This document shows positions 1-9,759 of a DNA stretch of 64,000 bases, in pieces. A model generated the notes under the pieces. It saw only the letters and a program-made list of their open reading frames with translations, had not been told where the DNA came from and made no database searches. Made by a program: the position numbers and the translations under genes. The stretch spans positions 28,065,001-28,129,000 of the forward strand of contig JAJNNQ010000024.1 in NCBI GenBank assembly GCA_027886175.1. Direction: 5' to 3'. Position 1 is the stretch's first letter, and the number at the start of each line of letters is the position of its first letter. The stretch comes from Phylloscopus collybita (lineage: Eukaryota > Chordata > Aves > Passeriformes > Phylloscopidae).

Positions 1-712
1 GGAAGGGCATGGTCAAGATACAAATGAGGTCTCATATTAAGGCAGGATTCCCAACCTGCACCATGTAAAACTTCCCTTTAAACAGTAGCTATGCATGGTG
101 AAACAAATATTTCAGACATCTACTCCTCAAGCCAACTGGTTCCAAGTGACAGCTAGTATTCTGGGTTTTATCTTTCTTTATTTATTCCTAAATGGCATCA
201 GTTTAAGGACCGACCAATTGCTGTATCCTGACAAAGGGAAGGTCAGCTAGGCCTTCCTTTCCCACTGGCAAAGGACAGTGCTCATCAGCTGTTCTGACAC
301 ACCATGGAAACACACACTTTCTCTGACAGGACAATGAACACAAGCATAGAAATGCATTTCCATGTGCTTGGCTAGAGAACTGCACACACAGGTCTTCTCC
401 ATGCCTTACTTTTAATTGAATATTCAATCTGTTTGCAATTTACTCACAGAAGCACTCTTCTGACGCCACTGGAGTTGCAACTTGTGGTCTGCACTTACAC
501 GGTCACCTTTTCCAGGCACAGGAATTACAGAAGTAATCAGGGTAAGCTATCAACTCCCACATCTTGTCAACACAACCTATCTGCCTTCTTTGTATTCTAC
601 CCGGTTCAGGCAGATTTAAACTTTTTACTTGGGCATCTCTTTCCACCTATACTCAATTAATGATTTCCAGGAGAAAAAAGAACTCAGAAACCCCAGGCTT
701 TGTGTCTGGACA
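1..712. other. AT-rich non-coding DNA, no gene seen
   Basis: No exon with convincing protein similarity or paired splice sites is visible on either strand. Short open frames here have no family signature. It is probably intergenic or part of an intron of a gene lying to the left. Confidence 0.5.
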
Positions 713-1337
713 TGTCCTAGGGTGACTTTATGATGCTTGTATCCCCAATTGTCTGTTCTGTTTGTGCTGTATATTAAGTTCTGTACCTTTAAAATGGTTC
801 TGGGAGCAAAGGGGGAGAAAGAAGCAGCAGCAGTTTGTTTTGAGAAAACTGCCTGATCCCACACGGCCTGGCTCCGGCCTTTGTCTGAGGCACGGACAGC
901 GGTGGGGCAGAGATCTCCTGTGCTTTTAGTCAGTTTTAGCTAGCTGAGGCAGAGAAGTTCCCTGGACTGTTTTTTTCCTTTTTCTTGGGACTGTTTAAAT
1001 CTGCTCAGGACTGGAAAACCCAGAGGAGCAGCGAGGGCTGGCACCTGCAGCCGCCGGGCCTGGAGCTGCGGAGGGAGTGGGGCTGGTGAGAGACTGAGGG
1101 AGCTGAGCTGCACCATGGCGAGGACTGCCTCAGTTTGCCATCGGCCAGAGGTTTCATTGTTTCATATTATTCATTCTTTGTGCTTGTGGGCATCTTGTTT
1201 GTTAAATAAATAGTTTTTACCACTTTTCTCCGAGGAAGTTTTTTCCTGGACCAGCTAGAGGGAGGGGCCATTTGGGTTTGCTTTCCAGAGGAACCCCTTC
1301 AGAAGTTTCCTCCCAAAATTTGCCCTAAACCAGGACA
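713..1337 (+). mobile_element. Solo LTR, ERVL-like avian endogenous retrovirus
   Basis: The 625-bp block starts TGTCCTAGGG and ends AACCAGGACA, so it has the TG...CA ends of an LTR and a six-base inverted terminal repeat (TGTCCT/AGGACA). A polyadenylation signal AATAAA lies at 1205-1210, in a T-rich stretch near the 3' end, as expected for the R region of a plus-strand LTR. The flanks are GGACA on the left and GCACA on the right, matching at four of five bases, which fits a decayed 5-bp target duplication. There is no internal coding region, so it is a solo LTR left by recombination. The overall sequence resembles abundant passerine ERVL-type LTRs; this family assignment is from memory. Confidence 0.75.
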
Positions 1338-3788
1338 GCACACCACAAGATTGCAAGACGCTGGGTAGGGTGGAACGCTATTTTGATCTCACAAAGCCTG
1401 GAGTCTTGTTAGAGACCTTTGTTTCATAAAGACAGTTTCCAGGAGGTCATATTCCTCAAGAAGTCATCCCTCACTGCCTAAGAACCTATGGTATTCCAGT
1501 CACGGAGAAAAGCTCCCTGCTCTTCCCACTGTGAAATTCTACCTCTTGGTAGCTTTGGCTCACAGACACAACCAGGCTGTGGTTGCTTGACATCAGCATA
1601 AGCCAAACCACAGTGGCTGTTGATGAGAGCCTTGAGCAAGGACAGCAGCTCTTTGCTGGGCACTAAGAACATGAGCAAGGACAGCCACCCCTGCTCAGCC
1701 AACCACTTATAACTTCCTACATTAGGCTGTTGGTCCAGGTAAATGCTCCATGTCTTTACTCTCTTTCAGTTAGTCACAAGTACTAGGCTGGAGTTATGAG
1801 AGCAAAACTGTTGCTTCTTCAAGCCCAGGCGTGAGACTGAAGGAAAGCAGAGCTAAGAAAAAAACCCATTTTTCTCTCCACGGGTTCTACATGGCACAGG
1901 GGGGCACTGCTGTCTTCAGCACACTCTCTTCTTGCTAGCAGGCAAAGCAGTAGGACAAGGAAAAGGTTATTCCTCAAGGATAACAGTCATCTCCTCCCAC
2001 CTTAAAACATCCAATCTCTGGTTTTATTTCCCTGCTTCACTGGTCTAGTGAAAATGTGAAGAAGTCTTCCAGTCAGTCCCATCAGCTTCCTTTTTTCAAA
2101 GAAATACAGAAATGTTGTGTAAGGTCATAACCGCACACCTTTGAGCTTTGGGCTTTGCTTCTGGAAAAACCATGTGTCATCATGTTTTCTAAATTCCTAA
2201 GAAACCTTTTCCCATCTTTTCTACTTCATTTTATATGGAATTTTCTATTTCACAGTGGTGAGCAAAGGGGGAGAAGTAACAACCAAACACTCTCTCACAC
2301 ACTTTTTGGAAAGCTAGAACTGCCTTTTCTTTAATTTCTCTGCTTTCTCCCTCTCTTCTTACTGTAGCCTATTATTACAAGATGAAGTTCACATGACAAA
2401 ATAGTGCTGTGCTAAGGCCTCCAGTAGCCTCTACAGAAACCATCAGACTACCTGCTCCTGTACCTCCTAAAACCCACTCCAAATTCCTTCTTATGCCAAG
2501 GCTTTGTGTTCTTTCCTTCCAGTCAAATCACGTGCTCAAAGCAGCACAGGTAAAGAGGAGTTAACATTGTGTGGGCAAAGCCTCTTCTGGAAACCCACCA
2601 CCTCACCTTGTCTACATCATCTTCTGCTCCCATTCTCCAGCAGCCAGACCCACACAACTCAGTGCTGTACTCGAGTTTTAATACTCCCCAGGCTAATTCT
2701 GACTCTTTCAGCATTTTAGCACGCTAAAGGCATCCATATTCAGTTCCGACTATGGAGAACTTAATACTTCATTTACCAGCAATAAATGCTTCATTACTCT
2801 GTCTACCTGGTTTGACCTTCTTCACTATTTTTCTTGGAGCTGACATAAAGCCTACTTATTTTGGAGAACATCTGTAAGCTAGGCCCTTCTTACTTTTAAT
2901 CCTATCACTAATATTTTTCATCTCAAATACCTATTTGAAATGCATATAGGTATGTATTAGGTCTATACAGGCAGCAGCTAGGTTCCCCTATTACCATTAA
3001 GACACTATCATTCCACCTGCTGAAACTGGGTGGAAAAGTCCTTACTAATTAGTTTATGGCAAGGAACTATTTGCTTCAGGAGTAGGGCTTTCTACAGAGT
3101 AGGTTTTTCTTTTATTAGTTGTAACTTCCCAACTACCCCTCTCTTCTGCCTTTTTAAAATTTTGAACTCCCCCACCAACTGTAACCAGCAGACAATTATG
3201 TTCCTTCTTAACTGTCAAAACCACCAGGTGCAGAAAAACCTGAAATAAATGCTCAGTCCAGAAGGACTATGAGAATATTTACCAGCCATTGTCCTCTTAA
3301 TTCCCCCACAGGCCACAAACACAACTCACTTCCTAAACTCCCATAAGAAAGCACTGGGACCCATGGTGTGAAAGCACAGGCAAAAGCTACAGCCAGGAGA
3401 GAGAGAACATAGGTACAATAAGATGCAGCAGCAGCCCCAGGCTGCTGCAAGATAAAATCAGATTTGTGCAGGAATTAATGCAAATCCTACATGCAACATC
3501 CAAAGCAGAGGTATTCTCCTGCATACTGCAGCACCTTCACAGACGTGTGTTGCTCCACTGGACAACATGAGGCTGCATCTACAGAACTCTACACATCAGC
3601 AAAGGCAGGACCCAAGGGTGGCACCTGCCAACAGGCCTGGGTCCCTCCCCACCACAAAATCCATACTTTCAGTTCAATCCCTCAGCAAGGGCTGCACAAC
3701 AGGCAGCACTCCCATTCAGAGGCTACCCAGTCATTTTTAAACTATGCTGGTGAGCAAAAGCATGGGGATTCTCGGGGTCTCTGCTTCT
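1338..3788. other. Non-coding DNA, no gene seen
   Basis: About 2.4 kb without a supportable exon, RNA gene or clear repeat. The open frames present are short, start at random and carry no recognisable domain. Confidence 0.5.
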
Positions 3789-4230
3789 TGAGAATGAGGG
3801 TGGTTTTGGCCTTTTGCCTTTCAGGAGAGCTTCGAGCCGCTCGCAGAAACGACGAGGAGCCTTAGATGTTCTTTTTCAAGGTTTTTCTCTTTGTTTATTT
3901 TATCTTATCTCTATACTTTTCTCTGAGCTCTGCCAAGGTCTGAACAGCACGGGCAACAGGTGACGACTGGCGACTGACGACTGGCCTGCCCCCAGCTCGT
4001 CATCTTATATACAGATAATTACATGCACTTTATTTACAATTGTGTACCAATACATATACTTGACACTAGACAGGTGTCTTCTACTTTGACCCAATCCCTC
4101 TAAATCTACTCCATGTCATCACCACTGCACAAAATGGAGACGAAGAAGGAGGAGAAGACTCTAGGGTAACGCCCAGAATCCTCTATCTTCTCTCTGGTCA
4201 TCCCTATTCTAAAATCCCAAGTGTACAAAT
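3789..4230 (-). mobile_element. Probable antisense retroviral LTR (3' LTR of a decayed ERV)
   Basis: Read on the minus strand, this block has the layout of an LTR. A TATA box (GTATATAAG) lies near 4005-4015. A GC-richer R-like stretch follows, then AATAAA at about 3895-3900, then a U5-like stretch ending near 3790. The outer limits are estimates because no target duplication was found. A purine-rich stretch just upstream on the minus strand (about 4231-4255) could be the polypurine tract. The family is not identified. Confidence 0.45.
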
Positions 4231-4234
4231 ATTT

Positions 4235-4700
4235 TTACCTTCCACTACCTTTGAGGGTTTGCAATTCCTTCCATAATTTTGGCAATCTTTCCCATGGACT
4301 ATAGTTGAATCCCTTGTCTGTCTGGGGCTCATGCCAGGGTCTACAACCCCCCTGTACAAATCCCAGACCCCCCTGTACAGGTTTTAAACCCCCCTGTACA
4401 GGTTTTTGTTCAGGCTTCTTTTGGCCAGGATGTCCAGACGGAATACCCTGGACTCCCACAGGGGATGACTTACCTATTCCTCCTTCTGCCTTTTTTTGTC
4501 TGCCTGTTCCTGCAGTGAAATAGGCATGCAGACAGTGCAGTCTGCTGACAGACTGTACTTGACACAAACCCCCACTCCAACTAAAGAAGCAACAACAAAA
4601 AACAGCCACAGAAGGACTGTAATTCCCAGATGTGACTCACTGTGGGAACACCAGTGCTCGTGCACGGAATGGAGAAGAAGTGAGCAAAATGCGGAAGAAT
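4235..4700 (-). pseudogene. Remnant of retroviral internal region with heptapeptide repeat
   Basis: This lies immediately upstream, on the minus strand, of the probable LTR. One frame (about 4470-4650) encodes a strongly hydrophobic membrane-spanning stretch followed by a short charged tail and a stop. The position and form suggest the end of an envelope-like protein, but no family motif confirms this. A different frame (4235 to about 4500) contains a 21-base unit repeated three times, giving a KPVQGGL-type heptapeptide repeat. The remnant is truncated, and a CR1 fragment begins at about 4716. It is not a functional gene as seen. The envelope idea is an inference. Confidence 0.3.
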
Positions 4701-4715
4701 GAGGGTAAGAGCATA

Positions 4716-4890
4716 GAGGAGGGGCAGGCACTGATGTCTTCTCTGCGGTGACCAGTGACAGGGCCCAAGAGAATGGCCTGAAGTTGTGCCAGGGGAAGTT
4801 TAAGTTGGATATTAGTAAAAGGTCCTTACCCAGAGGGTGGTTGGACACTGGAACAGGCCAGGGAGGGAGAGGACTGGGAATCACCACTTT
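4716..4890 (+). repeat. CR1 LINE fragment
   Basis: The sequence follows the familiar 3' part of avian CR1: a GGGGCAGGCACTGATGTCTT-type start, then the GGATATTAGTAAAAGGTCCT and GGTTGGACACTGGAACAGGC-type blocks. It is 5'-truncated, as most CR1 copies are, and abuts the retroviral remnant. Confidence 0.75.
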
Positions 4891-5029
4891 TAGCAGTGGT
4901 AAACTACTATGGAGGATCATTGTGTCTAGATTATTGACTATTTACAGTCTCTAGGCTTTGCTTACAGAACTCACTTGCATTTAAGCCTGCCTTGAACTAT
5001 GAAAAAAAGCAGCAGTTTGAAAACAGTCC

Positions 5030-5206
5030 AGAGACACAGGAACAGGTTGTCCAGAGAATGGATGCCCCATCCCTGGCTGTGTTCAAGGCCAGCCTGGATG
5101 GGGCTCTGAGCAATCTGGTCTAGTGGAAGATGTCCCTGCCCATGGCAGAGGGTTGGAACTGGATGATCATTAAGGTCTCCTCCAACCCAAACCATTCTGT
5201 GATTCC
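5030..5206 (+). repeat. CR1 LINE 3' end
   Basis: This matches the CR1 3' terminus: GGATGCCCCATCCCTGG, then GTGTTCAAGGCCAGCCTGGA, then TGTCCCTGCCCATGGCAGAG, and finally the CR1 3' octamer ATTCTGTG followed by a partial second copy ATTCC at 5194-5206. It may be a second insertion or the tail of a rearranged single copy together with the fragment at 4716-4890. The two pieces resemble different subfamilies. Confidence 0.85.
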
Positions 5207-8200
5207 AAACCCTCTGGTCACTTATTCCCAGCATCCAGACAGCAGCACTTTCTATGCAAGCACAGTCTTTATGTAGGCTCCATGACCAACAGCACTGAGA
5301 AAACAATCTGTCTTGGTAACTCTCTCCTTCCATTGGGTTCATTTCAGCCAGATCATGTTTGCAGTTCTACTTATAAAGGATGGCACAAACTGATGCCATA
5401 GACAGGAACTGTTCTCAACCTATGGCAACATCAGCTTAAACAGACTCCAAATTACAACCTCTGTCTCTCACATACCCTGTATCACCCAGACAGCCCACAG
5501 TCACACTACCCTGAACATGGCCAATTGGCTCTCCTGAGGCTGCAAACAGAAAGAAGGACCAGTAAGGAAAAAAAAACAAAACTAGACAAACCTAAACCCA
5601 CTTTTTTTTTTTTTATGAACACCTTTAACACACTCAGGATCAAAGGAGTCTGTGTCTGCAATCCACAGATGATCTTGGTTTTCTAAAGTCTAAGACTATT
5701 AATTGCATTAAGGCAAGAAACTATCAGAAAAAAACTTCACTGTGTTCATCTTGTAGTGTTAAATAGCAATGGCAAAAATAGTTTCATTTTGGTTTTAATA
5801 TGGCATAACAACCTCAGCTCTTATCAAGAGTTTTTAAGCAGAAGACAAAGGTTGGGTTTGATTTTTTTTTCCTCTCTGAGAAATTTATAACTTCCTCTGT
5901 TTATTCAGGAAGATTCAAGAGTAAGAGAACAGGACGACACAAGTAGGAATCAGCTTCACAGTGCTGATAACAGATTTTTCCATTTATACTATTTAAAATT
6001 GTGTTTGACATTTCTATTAGCAACACACAAAATAACCACATTCCACAAACAACCTGAATTTGCTAGGAGTCCAGATTTTCGCACATTCACCACAATGCCT
6101 TGAAGGGTAGTTCCTATGACACCTCTCATGGAGCAGAGAGACACAGAAGAAACTGAGCAATCCCAGTGTTTTTCTGATCAGCAGAAATGTAGAAAAGAGA
6201 ATATACTTGTGTGTACAGAGAAAAAAAAAAGACAGGAAATTTTAAAATGATAATAAAAAAAAGCCAGCCCAAGCTCGTTGAACTGTCTAATGACACAGAC
6301 ACAAGAAGCCACATTGAGGGATATTTCGTTTCTATGCTGGTCACTCTCAGAAGATCTGAAAGAAAAATCATTTTTATCAGCTCTCAGGTTGTCAGTCTAT
6401 GCTCAGTACCGGAGATGGTGACTTATGCTTTTAGGTGAACCAAGTTTTCTGAGTTTTACTCGATTTTTATAAAGAAGTTAAACTGAGAAACAAAAGCAAC
6501 CATTAATGCAAACATGCAATGAAAATGGCATTAAGGAATCCATCTAAATATGCAAGAACTAGAAGGCAGTAACACTGCATAAAGAAGACTTGATGCTCAG
6601 AACACTGAAAGAGTTCTGTGGCTTTCAGAAGAACCTTAATACAGATGCAGAATGCTTCTAGGTGCCCTGGTTCACATATCCATCTTGCTTCCCATATCCC
6701 CCTGCTTTTGGGGCAGGGTCCTGATGCAGCTAAAGCAAGTAGAAGTTTGGCTGCCATCTGCAGCGCAAGAGAACTGCATCCCCACAGGTGTGGCTTGCAC
6801 TGTGATCCTCCTGCTGGTGTGGTATTATTTATTCACCTCCTCCACAGGGAGGATGCAAAGATCTCTCTGTGGGTTCCTTCACCAAACCAGGTCACAGATA
6901 ACCACACCGACTTTCTTTCCACCCACATACAACATCCAGGATCCCAAATCTGAACAGAGTTTTGTCTTGAACTTCCAACAACTGAAGGAGCATGCTCTTG
7001 GTAGGTCTAAAGTCAGTCCTTCCATAGCCTTGAGGTGAGACTTTGTGCTATAATTGACAAGGCTGAGGGTTTATCAGATAAGAAACTGACTTGGCGTAGC
7101 ATTGGGAAAAGCAGGAATCCCTATGTGGTGAGTAGGAATTCTGAAGACACCAGAGCTACACTGCAACTTCTGGCTTCCACAGGGGAATGAAGGACATCTT
7201 CTTCCCTACTCCAGACATTCAGCAACATGACTGGGTTAAGTTGCAGTGCTTTGGATTTGGATGGAGAAAGGACTCTGGAGGGGAAGGCTGACAAAGGGTG
7301 AGGATCTACCAACAGCATCCTGGTGTTTAGAACAGGTGTTTGCAAGGCTAGAAACTTGCATGCCAAGTTGAACTGCTGCTGATTTACTTAATGCACTTGG
7401 GCAGATCAGTCTGACTTTCAGGGTCCTGATTTTCACATAGAGAGATGGTGGATTATTTCACCTTGTTAAAATTAATATGAAACACACATAGTCAACACAC
7501 ATATAACAGGAATAATGCAAGCATACAAACAAAAACATGGTGTGAAACCATGCCTATTTAGTTTAGTGAACAACAGTAAAGTGTTTGCATTCCCTATCTC
7601 CTGCCCTAATCAACCACTTTAGAATCAAAGTTTTACAGAGAAGACAACAGAACTAGCTAAGTTTTCTATTAAAAGAGGACGTTATGATACTTGCAGCCAC
7701 AATTACTCTCTCCAGTTGCCCAAGCACCATCACCTCTTCCTTTCAATTGCATGCTCTTTGGAACCTGGAATCTTTTTTTTTCTAGGTAAGTCTATAGCAC
7801 ATGGACTGAGATGTGCAAAGTAGCAGCAGCAGACCTTACATAATGCAAGATAACAAAGTATGCTGACTCACAGGAAAGAGTTACAAGATACTCACTTATG
7901 CATTAGTCACACTCACTTAGAACTCTGCAAATGCACTGCAGGTGAGGTAAAAAACTGCAGCTAAGGCTTAACGTGGGCAGATTCATGCAGGTGTGCAGTG
8001 TCCCGGCTTCTCTGCTGGTCCTCCCTGCACACCTCACCCAGTGCTCTCTTACAGAACAGGATCTCTCCATATCAATTAAATAAAGCAAGTTGAAGACCTC
8101 TGCAATAGTATAAGGAGGAAATCACAGGGAGTTGCTCTGAACTCTCAGCAGCAGAGTATCCTCCTTTTTTAACAGGGGGATACAACAGCTCCTATATAAG

Positions 8201-8525
8201 GCACATTCAGGAAATTTCCAAACCAAAAAAAAATCCCAGAAGAAAAAAGTCAGAAGAAATCCCTTAGACTAGAGGAATGATAAGGTCTTCATAGATTAGA
8301 TCATGCTTTATGGCCCATCTAGCAATGGCAGCTTGCTCTGATGACAACAAGAAATCTTCCATTTCATCCACCTTCCATTTCAAAACTGAACAAATTTTGT
8401 TTATACTTCTCATGTTCACAGCCCAGTGCAAGGGCTATGCATGTAAGGATTATGCTCCTAAGGCACAGCAGTGGCATTTGGAAGTCCTTTGATTAGTATT
8501 TCAACAGCAGTTAACAGTAATAATT
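5207..8525. other. Non-coding DNA, no gene seen
   Basis: AT-rich sequence with short T- and A-runs. A hydrophobic stretch can be translated on the plus strand around 6790-6850, but it has no flanking splice sites or family match. No exon can be supported. Confidence 0.45.
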
Positions 8526-8566
8526 TACTTCTACCAAAAAACAAACAAAACAAAACAAAACAAAAC

Positions 8567-8609
<43 letters not shown>
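8526..8609 (+). repeat. A-rich repeat ending in a 42-base A-run
   Basis: AACAAAACAAAAC-type repeats lead into an uninterrupted run of 42 A at 8568-8609. There is no upstream AATAAA and no recognisable retrocopy, so it is most simply a simple repeat or the tail of an unidentified retroelement. Confidence 0.8.
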
Positions 8610-8611
<2 letters not shown>

Positions 8612-9363
8612 AGCAAAACCAACCAACAACGAAACAACGACAAAAACCAAACCAGACAAACCCAACTGCTAGGAAACCCCCAAAACAGCACAAAACGATT
8701 GAGAACTTCGATGTTTTGTCCACGAGTAAGAACGGACACAGCATACAAAATAAACAGCATTTCCACGTTTAGGGATGACGAGAATACTTCTACAATAAAA
8801 GCTGGTTTCCTGACTTAAAGCTTTAACACCAGGACCCGGAGGCAAACGGGCGCCACGAGGAGGAGGCTGCCCTTGCGCGGTGGTGCAGAATTCCAACAGA
8901 GGCGGGAATCAGCATCCCGCGAAAAATCGCACACATCCCCACCCCAAGCATCCCGTTAGGAGAAGTTTGAAACAAGCGGGGTACAAGAACCGGCCGAGAA
9001 TAGGGCAGGGAGCTCCTAAGCGTGCGGATGGCCGACTTGCAACTCCAGTTTTCGGTGGGGGAGGGAGGCACCCGCCCGGCTGTGCCCCCCCGCCGCCGGG
9101 CAGGGCAGCGGCCGGAGGCGCCCGCGCCGCGCAGGACGCCACTGTCGCGGGGCTCGGGAGGGGATGGCGGCGGCTGGGGCAGCTCCCCCGACACCTCGGA
9201 ACCCCCCGCAGCTCCCAGATCTCTGCCGCGCCCCAGGGCGGAACACGCCCGTCCGACCGCCCGGACAGCGGGACCCGCTGCTGCTGCCCCGGGCGGCACG
9301 GAGAGGGGGAGGGAGAAAAGCGAAGCAGTCGGCAAGGGTCCCCAGCGCCCTTTCACAGCTTAC

Positions 9364-9406
9364 CCAGAGGGCACGTAAGGCACAAGATCCAAACCAGCAG
9401 CCACAT
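9364..9406 (-). CDS. Candidate first coding exon: signal peptide, gene unidentified
   Basis: On the minus strand an ATG at 9406 reads MWLLVWILCLTCPLG and is cut by a consensus donor, CTGG|GTAAGC, after one base of codon 15 (phase 1). The peptide is a short hydrophobic leader of signal-peptide type. The ATG has G at -3, and an in-frame TGA lies three codons upstream, supporting it as a true start. A triplicated GC-box repeat lies 45 bp upstream. Signal-peptide exons ending in phase 1 are typical of immunoglobulin-superfamily genes. In human, CD80 lies in this orientation near PLA1A with ADPRH between them, so CD80 is the positional candidate. No immunoglobulin domain exon was found to the left, so the gene stays unnamed. 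A chance frame is possible. Confidence 0.4.
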
Positions 9407-9450
9407 GGCTGCTCAAGCGGTCACCTCCCGGAAACTAAAGAATGACAGCA

Positions 9451-9514
9451 GCCCAGCCCGCCCCATTGCCCAGGCCCAGCCCGCCCCATTGCCCAGGCCC
9501 AGCCCGCCCCATTG
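9451..9514 (-). promoter_or_regulatory. Triplicated 23-bp GC-box repeat
   Basis: The unit GCCCAGCCCGCCCCATTGCC, followed by CAG, occurs 2.8 times in perfect tandem. Each copy carries CCCGCCCC, which reads GGGGCGGG (Sp1/KLF-type GC box) on the minus strand, next to CAATGGG. The array sits just upstream of the candidate minus-strand start codon at 9406, as expected for proximal promoter sites. Confidence 0.6.
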
Positions 9515-9759
9515 TGACGCTGCGCGCTTGGGGCGGTGTCTGCCGCTGGGAAATCCCCGCGCCTGGGGACTCCGGGGCGGCGGGGGTAAAGGGGTTGAGC
9601 CGCGGAGACCGCCTCCCGTGCCGTGTGCGGTGTCGCATGCTGTACAGGGCCTTGGAATGCCAGGTGGTGCCGGAAAGGGGTTGTGGTTCGCGGGGCGCAG
9701 CTCCAGCAGGTGCTGGCGCCAGGAGTTGTCCTGTTGCTCTTAGGTCAGGGAGGTTCAGC

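Larger units (their letters stand above)
8820..9720. promoter_or_regulatory. CpG island, probable promoter
   Basis: The base composition switches sharply from AT-rich to GC-rich with many CpG dinucleotides and several GC boxes. Long open frames occur on both strands, as expected from GC-rich DNA, and none shows a protein domain. The minus-strand signal-peptide exon at 9364-9406 lies inside the island, so the island is most likely its promoter. A plus-strand transcript is also possible, since vertebrate CpG islands often fire both ways. Confidence 0.7.

Noticed and set aside
3491..3865. 124-codon plus-strand frame
   Set aside because: It runs into the antisense LTR-like block and shows no family signature.
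4474..4920. 148-codon minus-strand frame as an intact gene
   Set aside because: Its first half is antisense CR1 sequence; only the end may be retroviral.
6652..7038. Plus-strand frame with a hydrophobic stretch, considered as a CD80 membrane exon
   Set aside because: Wrong strand for CD80 relative to PLA1A, no paired splice sites, and no immunoglobulin domain nearby.
8458..8818. Poly-Phe and poly-Lys frames
   Set aside because: Translation of the 42-base A-run.
8880..9743. 287-codon plus-strand open frame in the left CpG island
   Set aside because: GC-rich DNA keeps several overlapping frames open on both strands; the translation is Pro/Arg/Gly-rich with no domain.
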